Shown: positions 41,954 through 51,039 of the stretch, one piece after another
How the letters are laid out: each line of letters begins with the position of its first letter
How positions within the stretch are numbered: position 1 is the first letter of the stretch
Assembly (NCBI RefSeq): GCF_014636935.1
Contig: NZ_BMES01000001.1
Coordinates: forward strand, 723,383-787,382
Origin: Alsobacter metallidurans
GTDB lineage: Bacteria > Pseudomonadota > Alphaproteobacteria > Rhizobiales > Beijerinckiaceae
Reading direction: 5' to 3'
DNA length: 64,000 nt
Notes under the pieces: generated by a model
What the model was told of the DNA's origin: nothing
What the model saw: the letters and a program-made list of their open reading frames with translations, nothing else
The model's database searches: none
Program-made: the position numbers and the translations under genes

Positions 41954-42291
41954 GCCACGTCCTCCGGAAACAGGTGGGCGCCGTCTGGCCCGAGTCCAAG
42001 CGGCCTGACGCTGCGCGCCGCCGCGACCGGCAGCTGCCCGTAGAGATGCGGAAACAGCGCCCCGCCGCGCGACGGCTCCCACCGCAGCTCCGGGCCCAGT
42101 TCGTCAGCCTCGACGGCCACCAGCAGCAGGTCGGCCTGCCCGGCAAAATGCTTCGCGGCGGTTTCGCGCGCCTGCGCGCCGGTCGAGAAATGAATGTAGC
42201 CGTCGGCCAGGTCCACGGGCGCTCCCGCAAACGCGCCGGCCTCTTTTGCGGCGCGCCACAGCGCAGCCGGAACAATCTTGTAGATGAGCAT
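41950..42291 (-). CDS. DUF952 family protein
   Basis: The 113-residue protein carries the DUF952 pattern: [12 protein letters not shown] at the start, [18 protein letters not shown] in the middle and [17 protein letters not shown] late. The fold is related to glutathione-S-transferase-like small proteins of unknown function. ATG at 42291 has GGGGGG six bases upstream. It precedes pyrD with a four-base overlap, which is a common arrangement in Rhizobiales and does not by itself show a pyrimidine role. Confidence 0.87.
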   Translation of the reverse strand: MLIYKIVPAALWRAAKEAGAFAGAPVDLADGYIHFSTGAQARETAAKHFAGQADLLLVAVEADELGPELRWEPSRGGALFPHLYGQLPVAAARSVRPLGLGPDGAHLFPEDVA

Positions 42292-42373
42292 GCGCCCCCC
42301 GAATGTCCTCCGGCTTTAAGCCATGGCGCCTGCAATGATCAACGGTTCATAAACCCCGCGCACGTCAGCGCTG

Positions 42374-42403
42374 TTGCATTCCGCAGGCAGTGGGATTAAA
42401 TCC
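42374..42403 (+). promoter_or_regulatory. Candidate promoter and palindromic operator of the S24 repressor gene
   Basis: TTGCAT (42374-42379) and TTAAAT (42396-42401) are spaced by 16 bp. A perfect palindrome GGATTAAATCC (42393-42403) overlaps the -10 box, which is where a self-regulating repressor would bind. Inference from sequence only. Confidence 0.4.
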
Positions 42404-42449
42404 ATAAAGACGGATGATGATCCTCCCACTTGTCCGGAGGCCTTTTTGC

Positions 42450-43091
42450 ATGACCACGCGGCTTTCACACACCCAGGTCTGGGCGGCGATCGACGCCCTT
42501 GCGGCCAAATACCAGTTTTCGGCCTCCGGCCTCGCCCGGCGGGCAGGGCTCGACCCCACAACCTTTAATAAATCCAAGCGGACGTCCCCGGACGGGCGCG
42601 ACCGATGGCCGTCCACCGAGTCCATTTCCAAGGTTCTGGACGCCACCGGCGCCAGCATCGAGGAATTCATGGCGCTGATCGCGCCACGCACGGTGGAGTA
42701 TAAGAGCCGTTCGCTGCCGCTGCTCGGCCTCGCCCAGGCGGGCGCGGGCGGCTTCTTCGACGACGCCGGCCTGCCCAAGGGCGAGGGCTGGGATGAGGTC
42801 GATTTTCCCGACCTGCCGGAGGGCGACGCCTACGCGCTGGAAGTGACCGGCGATTCCATGCTGCCGCTCTACCGCGACGGCGACGTCATCGTGTGCTCGC
42901 CTTCGGCCTCCGTGCGCCGCGGCGATCGCGTGGTGGTGAAAACCGCGAGCGGCGAGGTGATGGCCAAGGAGCTGAAGCGCAAGACCGCCAAGTCGATCGA
43001 GCTCGTCTCGCTCAACCCCGATCACGCCGAACGCAGCATTCCGATCGCCGACGTGGTCTGGATGGCCCGCATCATGTGGGCGAGCCAGTGA
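42450..43091 (+). CDS. HTH-S24 peptidase-type (LexA/CI-like) repressor
   Basis: The 213-residue protein has an N-terminal helix-turn-helix (about 22-70, SASGLARRAGLDPTTFNKSK) and a C-terminal S24 domain. The Ser136 (VTGDSMLPLYRDGD) and Lys173 (VMAKELKRK) are 37 residues apart, as in LexA, and LGLAQAGAGGF (91-102) offers an Ala97-Gly98 bond like the LexA/CI cleavage site. It could therefore self-cleave. ATG at 42450 with GGAGG upstream was preferred over one at 42414. It is not LexA itself: the DNA-binding domain is XRE-like. There are no phage genes around it. Its end overlaps the convergent TSUP gene by 20 bp. Confidence 0.85.
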   Translation: MTTRLSHTQVWAAIDALAAKYQFSASGLARRAGLDPTTFNKSKRTSPDGRDRWPSTESISKVLDATGASIEEFMALIAPRTVEYKSRSLPLLGLAQAGAGGFFDDAGLPKGEGWDEVDFPDLPEGDAYALEVTGDSMLPLYRDGDVIVCSPSASVRRGDRVVVKTASGEVMAKELKRKTAKSIELVSLNPDHAERSIPIADVVWMARIMWASQ

Positions 43092-43833
43092 TGAGCAGCC
43101 ACAGCCCTCGCGCCACGTAGGTGAGGCTGACGGTGCGGATGATGACCCGGCTCCACCAGCGGAAGCCTGCATCGCTCATCCGGTGCAGCACGATCGCGGC
43201 CAGCGACGTGCCCGCGAAGGCGGTCGCGATCGCGAGAGCGTAGACCCACCACGGCAGGCTCTCGTCCATAAGGCTCGCGAAGCTGCCGAAATAGGCCACG
43301 CGCAGCAGGTGCGCGACCGTTTGCGTCGCCGCCTTGGTGGCCACGATCGTCTTGCGGTCAAGTCCGCTGTTCTGGAAGAAGATGTCGAGCACGTTGCCGG
43401 CGGCCCCGGCCAGGAGCTGCAGCACCATGATGATGGCGCCGCAGTAGACCGGCGCGCCGCGGCGGGTGATGTCCATCCGCAAGCCGTGCGGCATGCGCTC
43501 GGCCACGAAGGGCAGCAGCCCGAGGCCGAGATAGATCGTCGCCTTGTCGGGGACGTACGCGATCGCCTTCATGACCGCGAAGGCCGCCACGGAGCCGACA
43601 AGGTAGCCGGTGAAGATCCCCCACTGGACGAAACGCCGCCACAACAGCGTGCGCCAGCCGTTCGAGGCCATCTGGGTGGTCCCGAACAGCACCATGGCGG
43701 GCGCGACGTCCAGCATCAGCAGCAGCACGCCGAGCAGGATCATCCCGCCCGCCATGCCGAAGATGCCCGACAGAAACGACGTGACCAGAACGGTCCCGCC
43801 GAGCGCCGCGACCAGGGCCGGCCCGAAAACCAC
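43072..43833 (-). CDS. TauE/SafE (TSUP) family permease
   Basis: A 253-residue protein of about eight helices with the TSUP repeat motif SGIFGMAGGMILLGVLL at the start and LAGAAGNVLDIFF in the second half. Such permeases export sulfite or organic sulfonates, or other anions. The GTG start at 43833 follows the LysRS stop by 3 bp, so it shares the lysS transcript. Its 3' end runs 20 bp into the opposite-strand S24 repressor gene. Substrate unknown. Confidence 0.85.
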   Translation of the reverse strand: MVFGPALVAALGGTVLVTSFLSGIFGMAGGMILLGVLLLMLDVAPAMVLFGTTQMASNGWRTLLWRRFVQWGIFTGYLVGSVAAFAVMKAIAYVPDKATIYLGLGLLPFVAERMPHGLRMDITRRGAPVYCGAIIMVLQLLAGAAGNVLDIFFQNSGLDRKTIVATKAATQTVAHLLRVAYFGSFASLMDESLPWWVYALAIATAFAGTSLAAIVLHRMSDAGFRWWSRVIIRTVSLTYVARGLWLLITGSPT

Positions 43834-43836
43834 CGA

Positions 43837-45552
43837 TCAGGCCGGCTTGCGCGACGCCAGGAACGCCTCGTGCTCGGCGATCAGCCCGGCGGATAGCCCC
43901 TTGGCGATCAGCGCGCGGGTCTCGGCCACGCCGTACAGCGCCGCGAAGGAGCCGAAGCGCGGCCCACGCTCGGCCCCGAGCAGGATCTGATAGAGCATCG
44001 AGAACCACTGCTGCGACACGCCGGGACGCCCGTCCGGGCTCTTGGACTTGCCGCTCGTGTCGGGGAAGTGCTTGCGGCCGACCTCATACACGGCGAACTG
44101 GATGGCGTCGCCGTCCGTCGAGCCCTCAAATTGGGCCAAAGCGGCCGAGAGGTCCTCCAGGGCGGCGCGATCCGCTTCGGTCGGAGCGCGGTACACCTTC
44201 GAGGGCCGCACGAAGTCGCGGAAATAGGCCACCGCGTAGCGCACCAGCTTGTCGAGCCGTGGGTTCGCCTCCGGCGAGGCGCCCGGCGCATAGCGGCGCA
44301 GGAAGCCCCAGAGCACGGCCGGGTCCTCCGAATTCGCCACCGCGACCAGGTTGAGCAGCATGCCGAACGTCACCGTGGTGGCGGCCGCGTTGACGTCGGC
44401 GCTGTGGATCGTCTCGGGCGCGGGCGGGTTCCCGCCGTGGATGTGCCAGACCGGATTGGCCAGCTGCTCACGAAGGCCCTGCTTCTGGTAGCGCTCCAGG
44501 AAGCCTATGTAGTCGTCCACCGCGCGCGGAATCACGTCGAAGAACAGCTTCTTCGCCTCGCGCGGCTTGTTGTACATGAACAGCGACAGGCTCTCGGGGC
44601 TCGCATAGCCGAGCCACTCGTCGATCGTCAGGCCATTGCCCTTCGACTTCGAGATCTTCTGCCCCTTGTCGTCCAGGAAGAGCTCGTAGTTGAAGCCGTC
44701 CGGCGGCGTCGCTCCGAGCGCCCGCGCGATCTCGCCCGAAAGCTTCACGCTGTCGATCAGGTCCTTGCCGGCCATCTCGTAGTCGACGCCCAGCGCCACC
44801 CACCGCATCGCCCAGTCCGGCTTCCACTGCAGCTTGCAGGCGCCGCCGAGCACTGAGGTTTCGAAGCGCTCGCCGCTGTCGGGGTCGCGCCACACGATCG
44901 TGGCGGCCTCGCGGTTCACCTCGTCGATGGGCACCTGCATCACCACGCCGGTCTTCGGGTGCAGCGGCAGGAAGGGCGAGTAGCTCTGCGCCCGCTCGGC
45001 CCGCAGCGACGGCAGCATGATCGCCATCACGGCGTCATAGCGCTCCAGCATCAGCCGCAGGGTCGCGTCGAAGCGGCCGGCCTTGTAGCAGTCGGTGGCC
45101 GACAGGAACTCGTAGTCGAAGCCGAACGCGTCCAGAAAAGCCCGCAGCCGGGCATTGTTGTGCTCGCCGAAGCTCGGATGCGTGCCGAACGGGTCGGGAA
45201 CCTGGGTCAGCGGCTTGCCAAGCGAGGCGGCCAGCAGCTCCTTGTTGGGGACGTTGTCCGGCACCTTCCGCAGCCCGTCCATGTCGTCCGAAAAGGCGAC
45301 GAGGCGCGTCGGGATCTTGTCGTCCGTCAGCACCCGGAAGGCGTGCCGCACCATGGTGGTGCGCGCGACCTCGCCGAAGGTGCCGATATGCGGCAGGCCC
45401 GACGGACCGTAGCCGGTCTCGAACAGCACCTCGGTCTTGCCCGAGCGCTTGATGCGCTCCACCAGCTTGCGCGCTTCCTCGAACGGCCACGCGAGACCGG
45501 CCTGGGCGGCCTCCTGGAGGGTCTGCGGCTGGTCGGTCGCGGGCGCGGACAT
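43837..45552 (-). CDS. lysS: Lysyl-tRNA synthetase, class I
   Basis: The 571-residue enzyme has the class I signatures in the LysK arrangement: [16 protein letters not shown] (HIGH-like) near residues 50-65 and KISKSKGN (KMSKS-like) in [16 protein letters not shown] near residue 303. Class I LysRS occurs in archaea, spirochaetes and most alphaproteobacteria and is unrelated to the class II enzyme of E. coli. It charges tRNA-Lys. ATG at 45552 was chosen because a longer frame would cross the upstream gene. It leads a two-gene transcript with the TSUP gene. Confidence 0.95.
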   Translation of the reverse strand: MSAPATDQPQTLQEAAQAGLAWPFEEARKLVERIKRSGKTEVLFETGYGPSGLPHIGTFGEVARTTMVRHAFRVLTDDKIPTRLVAFSDDMDGLRKVPDNVPNKELLAASLGKPLTQVPDPFGTHPSFGEHNNARLRAFLDAFGFDYEFLSATDCYKAGRFDATLRLMLERYDAVMAIMLPSLRAERAQSYSPFLPLHPKTGVVMQVPIDEVNREAATIVWRDPDSGERFETSVLGGACKLQWKPDWAMRWVALGVDYEMAGKDLIDSVKLSGEIARALGATPPDGFNYELFLDDKGQKISKSKGNGLTIDEWLGYASPESLSLFMYNKPREAKKLFFDVIPRAVDDYIGFLERYQKQGLREQLANPVWHIHGGNPPAPETIHSADVNAAATTVTFGMLLNLVAVANSEDPAVLWGFLRRYAPGASPEANPRLDKLVRYAVAYFRDFVRPSKVYRAPTEADRAALEDLSAALAQFEGSTDGDAIQFAVYEVGRKHFPDTSGKSKSPDGRPGVSQQWFSMLYQILLGAERGPRFGSFAALYGVAETRALIAKGLSAGLIAEHEAFLASRKPA

Positions 45553-45668
45553 GAGCGGGACTTTCGGTGCGTTCAACGGGATCAAGCCCGGCCGCCATCG
45601 CTGGCCCGGGCGCGGCGGACCATAGGAACCCGGGGCCGAAGGGTCAATGCGGAGGCGCGCCGCGCCGC

Positions 45669-46568
45669 CTAGTAGAACCCCACCGGGAAATACCGCAGGT
45701 AGATTTCCGCGTAGACGCCGCGCTCGGCGACGCGCTGGAGGGCCCAGTCGATGGCGCGGCGCAGCACGACTTCGTTCTTGCGCGTCGCGATCGCGACGCC
45801 TTCGCCGAACCAGCGGCTTTCCTGATAGGGGCCGCCCACGAAGGCGCAGCAGTCGCCCGCCTCCTGGCCGTTGAGCCAGATCGCCATCGTGAGGCCGTCC
45901 GCGAACAGGAGGTCGACGTCGCCGCGCATCAAGGCCGCGCGCGCCCGGTCGAGATCGTCGAAGGGCTTGCGCTGCGCCTGGGGAAAGAACGTCTCGACGA
46001 AATCCTCGTGCGCCGAGCGCGCCACAACGGCGACGGTCTTGCCCGCCAACGCGGCCGGCGACGGATCGAGGGCGGCGCCCGCACGGCCGACGAAGCGGGC
46101 CGGGGTTCTGAGATAGGGCGACGTGAAGCCATAGCTCTCGCGCAGCTTCGGGGTGACCCGCAGCGACGCCACGATGGCGTCGCCCCGGCCCTCGCGCAGC
46201 GCGTCGAACAACGTGTCCCAGCGCCGCGCCTGCACCGTGCAGGCGACGCTGAGCGCGTCGCACACCGCGCGCGCGAGGTCGACGTTGAAGCCCGCCAGCT
46301 TGCCCTCCTCGGTGAGGAAATGCATGGGCGGGTAATCATCCTCTGTGAGGAAGCGGATGACCCGGATGGCCGACAGGTCAGGCTTGTCCGGACGCTGCGC
46401 CGGATCCCAGAAGCCCGGGATGAAAACCTTGTCCTGCGCGGCGGCCTGCGCCGGGGATTGCGGCTGGGAGCCTGGATCTGGGCTGCGCGTCTGCGCTGTC
46501 GCCGGAGCTGACATCGGCATGAAGGCAAAGCAAATCAGCAGAACGGCGACAAGCCGCCGGCTACGCAA
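45669..46568 (-). CDS. Family 3 solute-binding protein (amino-acid type)
   Basis: The 299-residue protein has a signal peptide ([14 protein letters not shown]..., cleaved near ATAQ) and a linker rich in Pro/Gln, then the SBP_bac_3 two-lobe fold: [39 protein letters not shown] and [23 protein letters not shown] chose the TTG at 46568, which has AGGG upstream and gives a regular signal peptide; a GTG at 46628 is in frame but lacks a ribosome site. No permease or ATPase gene is nearby, so it may be an orphan binding protein or feed an unlinked transporter. It is divergent from the glycosyltransferase gene. Confidence 0.78.
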   Translation of the reverse strand: MRSRRLVAVLLICFAFMPMSAPATAQTRSPDPGSQPQSPAQAAAQDKVFIPGFWDPAQRPDKPDLSAIRVIRFLTEDDYPPMHFLTEEGKLAGFNVDLARAVCDALSVACTVQARRWDTLFDALREGRGDAIVASLRVTPKLRESYGFTSPYLRTPARFVGRAGAALDPSPAALAGKTVAVVARSAHEDFVETFFPQAQRKPFDDLDRARAALMRGDVDLLFADGLTMAIWLNGQEAGDCCAFVGGPYQESRWFGEGVAIATRKNEVVLRRAIDWALQRVAERGVYAEIYLRYFPVGFY

Positions 46569-46695
46569 CCAGACCCTGTCTTTTCTGTATAGGTTAGGTT
46601 GCAAATTGATCAATGTGAGACTCTTCACTCTGAGGCATCGATATTCGCTCTACCCTTTCGGTATTACACCGATGCTTGCCGGGCGGAAATTGCCG

Positions 46696-48606
46696 ATGAG
46701 CCACATAGCATTTTCCCCTCGCCAGCGCGCGCCCGCGCTGCCGCACACGCTCAGCTTTCTCGCCGAGATCGGGGTGCCGATCGCCGACGCGGCCGCATGT
46801 CTTGCGCGGGCGAAAGCGACCGGCCGGCCGCTCGATGAAATCGTCATCGGCGCGGGCCTGATCAGCGAGGAGGCGTTCTACCGCGGTCTGGCGCGGCGCA
46901 TTGGCGCGCCTTTTCTACGCAGCTTTGCGACCGATCCGGCGCTTCCCGTGCCGGCGTTGAACATCGGAGCCGCCCCGCTGGCGCCCGGGTCTGGCGCGCG
47001 TTTCGCGCTGGCGCCGCGCGGGGAGGCGCTCGACCGGTTGCTCGAGCGCGCCCGTCCGGGCGGATTGATGCCGGGAGCCGGCGTCACCACGCCGTCGCGC
47101 CTCGCATCGTCGCTGCGGGCCGACATCGAGGCCCGGATGGCGCATGAAGCCGCAAACGCCTTGCCGGAAGCATCGCCGCTCCTGTCCGTGCGGGATGGGT
47201 GCACGCGGCGCGAGCGCTATTGTCTGGGGAGCCTGGCGGCCGGGTTGCTCGCCGCCGTTGCGGCGTCGCCGCAATTGACGATCTCGGTTCTGCTGCTGCT
47301 CTGTGGAGCGCTCTTTCTGTTTGGCGCTGCTCTGCGACTGGCTGCCTGCCGCAAGGCCCGCGGCAGTGATCTCCCATGCCCGCCCCTGAGCGACGTCGCC
47401 CTGCCGCGCTATACGATCCTCGCCCCGCTCCACCGCGAAGGACGGGTGCTTGGGCAACTCGTGCAGGCGTTGAGCCTGCTCGATTACCCGCCCGAAAAGC
47501 TCGACATCAAGCTGCTGGTCGAAGCGGATGACGCCGAAACGCTATCGGCCGCGGGCCGGCTCGCGATGCCTCCCCAGTTCGCCGTCGTGATTTGCCCTCC
47601 GGGCCTGCCGCGCACGAAGCCGCGCGCGCTCAATATCGGCTTGCGCAGCGCCACCGGAGCGCTTCTCGTCGTGTACGACGCCGAAGACCTGCCCGATCGC
47701 GATCAGCTCCGCCTGGCGGCGGCCCGCTTCGCCGCCGCGCCCCGAGAGCTTGCATGCCTGCAGGCGCGATTGGCGCCGCACAATCACGCGGCTTGCCGGC
47801 TCGCGCACCTGTTTGCGCTCGAATATGCCGCCTTGTTCAGGGTCATCATCCCCGGTTTCGCAAGGTTGGGCGTCCCCATTCCGCTCGGCGGCACGTCCAA
47901 CCATTTTCGCGTCGACGTCCTGCGTCGCGTTCTCGCCTGGGATGCCTGGAACGTTGCGGAAGACGCCGATCTTGGACTGAGGCTGGCCCGATTGGGCTGG
48001 ACGGTGGGCGCGCTCGCGTCCACGACCCGCGAGGAGGCTGTGATCACCGGCCGGGCCTGGATGGCGCAACGCAGCCGCTGGTTGAAGGGCTGGATGCAGT
48101 CGTCCCTCGTGCATGGCCGCGCCGTTTTCCGCCAGGAGCGCGCATCACCGTTCGAGAAGCTTATGATCGTTTCGCACACGGTGGGGCTCGTTCTGGCCGC
48201 GATGGGTTTTCCATTCTTCCTCGCGACCCTGTGCTGGAAGCTCTGCGACGGCTCGCTCCTGAACCCGTCCGGAGCGGTCGACGGCGCGGCCGCGATCGTT
48301 TCCGTGCTGGTTTTCGCCGTTGGCGTCGTCGCGCTGGTTCTGCCGTTGGGCCTGGGCGCCCGCGGGGCGCAACTGCGGTTCGGGGCTGGCGACCTGGCGC
48401 TATTCTGCTTCTATCTTTTCATGATGTGCGCAGCGGCGTGGCGGGCGGCCTGGGAACTCGCCCGCAATCCGCAGGGCTGGAACAAAACCGAGCACGGGCT
48501 GTCGCCCCCGGCGAGATCCAGCGAACGGCGCGTGCTCATCCCACGCCCGCTCAAAAATACCGCTGAACGTCCTTGGCCGAATCGGCGGGCGCGCGTTGCA
48601 GGTTGA
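46696..48606 (+). CDS. Family 2 glycosyltransferase with MshEN-like N-terminal domain
   Basis: The 636-residue protein starts with about 120 residues resembling the GSPII_E N-terminal/MshEN fold (GLISEEAFYRGLARRIGAPFL), a domain that in other proteins binds cyclic di-GMP. Two hydrophobic helices follow (about 185-225), then a processive GT2 domain with ILAPLHREGRVLGQLVQ, VVYDAEDLPD, EDADLGLRLARLGW and QRSRWLKGWMQSS (the QxxRW motif), then four or so more helices. It likely makes or extends a membrane-exported polysaccharide, like BcsA/NfrB proteins. ATG at 46696 has GGGCGGA upstream; an ATG at 46672 is possible. Its last 56 bp overlap the convergent SCO gene. Confidence 0.82.
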   Translation: MSHIAFSPRQRAPALPHTLSFLAEIGVPIADAAACLARAKATGRPLDEIVIGAGLISEEAFYRGLARRIGAPFLRSFATDPALPVPALNIGAAPLAPGSGARFALAPRGEALDRLLERARPGGLMPGAGVTTPSRLASSLRADIEARMAHEAANALPEASPLLSVRDGCTRRERYCLGSLAAGLLAAVAASPQLTISVLLLLCGALFLFGAALRLAACRKARGSDLPCPPLSDVALPRYTILAPLHREGRVLGQLVQALSLLDYPPEKLDIKLLVEADDAETLSAAGRLAMPPQFAVVICPPGLPRTKPRALNIGLRSATGALLVVYDAEDLPDRDQLRLAAARFAAAPRELACLQARLAPHNHAACRLAHLFALEYAALFRVIIPGFARLGVPIPLGGTSNHFRVDVLRRVLAWDAWNVAEDADLGLRLARLGWTVGALASTTREEAVITGRAWMAQRSRWLKGWMQSSLVHGRAVFRQERASPFEKLMIVSHTVGLVLAAMGFPFFLATLCWKLCDGSLLNPSGAVDGAAAIVSVLVFAVGVVALVLPLGLGARGAQLRFGAGDLALFCFYLFMMCAAAWRAAWELARNPQGWNKTEHGLSPPARSSERRVLIPRPLKNTAERPWPNRRARVAG

Positions 48607-49156
48607 ACGCGCCCGCGAAACGGCCGTTCTTGTCCATGAGGTAGACCAGCGCCGTATGGTCCATCGTGTATTCGCCGCCTTCCAGCGGCACCTTGCGGGA
48701 GAACACCCGGTAGGCCTTCAGCACGGGGTCCAGCGCGGCGCGGTCGCCCGAAAGTCCGGTGATCCGTTTGTCGAAGCTCGACAGGTAGGTCTTCATCAGT
48801 TCGGGCGTATCACGCTCGGGATCCACCGTGATGAAGAACGCCTGGAGGCGGTCGGCCTGCGGACCCAGCGCGTCGAACACCTGGGTGACGTCCTGCAGCG
48901 TGGTCGGGCACACGTCCGGGCAATGCGTGAAGCCGAAGAAGATCAGCGACGGCTTGCCCTTCAGGATCGCCTCCGTGGCCGGCTTGCCATCCTGGTCGAC
49001 GAGGCGAAATGGCCCGCCCACCGCGCCGGCGGCGTTCTGCTGCGCGCCTGGCGCAAGCGCCACGTAGGCGGCCACGCCGAGCCCGATCACCCCGAACAGA
49101 AACGCCACGAGGGGCAGGACGAGCCGGTTCGCGTTTTTCGGGGCGGGGTCGGTCAT
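48551..49156 (-). CDS. SCO1/SenC family copper chaperone
   Basis: The 201-residue protein has one N-terminal membrane anchor (about 10-32) and a thioredoxin-like domain with the copper motif FTHCPDVCPTT (Cys78 and Cys82) and a copper-binding His in MDHTALVYLMD. SCO proteins deliver copper to the CuA site of cytochrome c oxidase. No oxidase genes are in view. It is followed upstream on the same strand by a 57-residue membrane protein gene, probably one transcript, and its stop lies inside the opposite-strand glycosyltransferase gene. Confidence 0.88.
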   Translation of the reverse strand: MTDPAPKNANRLVLPLVAFLFGVIGLGVAAYVALAPGAQQNAAGAVGGPFRLVDQDGKPATEAILKGKPSLIFFGFTHCPDVCPTTLQDVTQVFDALGPQADRLQAFFITVDPERDTPELMKTYLSSFDKRITGLSGDRAALDPVLKAYRVFSRKVPLEGGEYTMDHTALVYLMDKNGRFAGAFNLQRAPADSAKDVQRYF

Positions 49157-49181
49157 GGGGTGAACTCGAAGCGTGAGGAGG

Positions 49182-49355
49182 TCAGAAGCACCAGGCCAGC
49201 GCCGACGACACCACGTCGGTGAAGACGATCTCGCCCTGCGCGGCCCACAGAAACAGGCCCGCGCCCGTGAGGCTCGCGGCCACGCCCGCCCACAAGGCGA
49301 CGTGGAGCCCGCGCCGGCCGGCGCCGGCGTCGTCCCATTCGGCGGGTTGCGTCAT
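49182..49355 (-). CDS. Small single-helix membrane protein
   Basis: The 57-residue protein has one hydrophobic helix (about residues 17-38, HVALWAGVAASLTGAGLFLW) and a short acidic/hydrophobic tail. ATG at 49355 has GGAG nine bases upstream, which supports translation. It ends 25 bp before the SCO gene on the same strand. I do not recognise a family; the position suggests a partner of the SCO protein or oxidase assembly. Confidence 0.6.
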   Translation of the reverse strand: MTQPAEWDDAGAGRRGLHVALWAGVAASLTGAGLFLWAAQGEIVFTDVVSSALAWCF

Positions 49356-49455
49356 CGCGAATGCTCCGCGGGCCAGTTGAAGCCGCATGCCTCGAACGTG
49401 CCCCTGATATAGGCGCACGCGGCCGCTTGGCCAATCCGCGATTGGCGGGCCCGCG

Positions 49456-50838
49456 TCAGAGCATGTCGTCCGTCAGGGGTCTCGGCAGGACGGCCGACCG
49501 GCGGGTGAACAGGCTTGCGGCCGCGCCGGCCGCCAGCCCGACCGCGCAGCCCACCACGCCGGCCGATGCCGGAAGACCCGAAGGCTCCAGCCGACCGTCG
49601 ATCAGCGCCAGCGTCACGACGAGCCCGGCCCCGAGCGACGCAAAGCCTCCTGCGGCTGTCGCGCGATCCCAGGCCACGCCGAGCAGGATGGGCGGGAGCA
49701 GCGCGCCGACCGTGAGCGCCGCCGCGGCTTCAGCCTGCGTGGCCGCGACGCCCGGGGCCCAGCCGACGGCGCCTGCCGCGAGCGCGATGGACGCCAGGGT
49801 GGCGAAGCGGATCAACGCGAAGCGCGCCGATGCGGGCGTGCGCCGCCGGTCGATCCGAGGGCGAAAATCAAAGCCCATCGCCTGCCCGGCGGCCAGCAGC
49901 AACGCTCCGGCGGCCGCAAGGCTTGCGGCCAGGGACAGGATCTCCATTGCGATCGGCCCGAAAACGCCAACCGGAGTGGCGGAGGCCGGCCCAGCCGCAA
50001 ACGCGATCAGGCACACCGTGATCGACGCCCAGAGAAGCGCGAGCCGCATGTCTGCGGGTTTGTCGATGCCGGGCCATACCGTCTGGAACGCCGGGAACGC
50101 CAGCGCGCTGAGGGCCGCGCCCACGGCGAGCGCCGCGCCGCCCGGGCGCGTCAACGGCGACAGGAGCCCGATCATGCGCTCCGGCGCCGTTTCGGCCTGG
50201 GTGGCCCAGAGCGCGGCCGCGCATGTCGCAACCACCAGCGCCAGCGCGACGCCGGCGCGTGACTGGCTCCGCGATCCGCCCGGAAGGCTCGTGAACGCCA
50301 GCACGAGGCCGCCCAGAACGGCCGCCTGCGGGCGCGTCAGCGTGAACAGGCGCGCGAGAACGTCGGCCGCGTGGCCGAGGGCGGCTGCCCCGAGCCCGAG
50401 CGCGGCCGCGGCCAGCACCGCCGCCGCCACGACCCGAAGGGCCGGGCTGCCGTAGCGCGTCCCCAGAAAACACGGCCAGGTCGGCGCGCCCGACCGGCGC
50501 AGCACGGGGCCGAGCAGGAAAGCCGCCAGGACGAGTCCAGCGGCGACGCCGAGCGCCGGCTGGCCCGGGAGGCCAAAGGGCAGCAGCGCCGCCGTCGCCA
50601 GTGTGACCCCGGCCGAGGGGAGCGCCCGGTTCTGCGTCAGGAACTCCGGCAGGCGCATGGTCCCGGAGACAAGGCCGCTCACGACAACCAGCGCGATCGT
50701 CACCACCGCGGCGCCGGCCGCGAGCGCCCACGACGGTACGCCGAGCCGCTCGATCACGAGCACCGAGGCGGCGGAAAGCAGGGTCACGAAAAGAGCCAGG
50801 GCGGCGAACCGCGCAAAGACCACGGGAGACGTCATCAT
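49456..50838 (-). CDS. Sodium:solute symporter (ActP-like)
   Basis: The 460-residue protein has about 12-13 helices. Relative to acetate/proline symporters it keeps GTMRLPEFLTQNRALPSA (the start of the SSS core), the FLGTRYGSPALRVVAA motif and the VWPGIDKPADMR loop. It is Ala-rich and shorter than E. coli ActP (about 550 residues). I chose the ATG at 50838. It is divergent from a NarL-type response regulator; SSS transporters for acetate or short acids are often linked to such regulators. The substrate is unknown. Confidence 0.72.
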   Translation of the reverse strand: MMTSPVVFARFAALALFVTLLSAASVLVIERLGVPSWALAAGAAVVTIALVVVSGLVSGTMRLPEFLTQNRALPSAGVTLATAALLPFGLPGQPALGVAAGLVLAAFLLGPVLRRSGAPTWPCFLGTRYGSPALRVVAAAVLAAAALGLGAAALGHAADVLARLFTLTRPQAAVLGGLVLAFTSLPGGSRSQSRAGVALALVVATCAAALWATQAETAPERMIGLLSPLTRPGGAALAVGAALSALAFPAFQTVWPGIDKPADMRLALLWASITVCLIAFAAGPASATPVGVFGPIAMEILSLAASLAAAGALLLAAGQAMGFDFRPRIDRRRTPASARFALIRFATLASIALAAGAVGWAPGVAATQAEAAAALTVGALLPPILLGVAWDRATAAGGFASLGAGLVVTLALIDGRLEPSGLPASAGVVGCAVGLAAGAAASLFTRRSAVLPRPLTDDML

Positions 50839-51039
50839 TGAATCGCAAATCCCGCACGCATCGCTTGCAAGTAAATCTCTTTGCAAATGGGAATAGACGC
50901 ACCCTTGCGTTTAAGCTTGGTCGTAAGCTTGGCCATCAGGAGTTTCGCCGATGCGCCGAGCCCTTGCGAAGGCTAACGTCTTCGCGGAATGTTCACAATG
51001 CGGACCGGCTTCAACAAGGTTCCACCGGGGGAGGCGAGC

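Noticed and set aside
42450..43091. Prophage immunity region
   Set aside because: The S24 repressor alone suggests it, but no integrase, Cro, replication or structural phage genes are present within the window.
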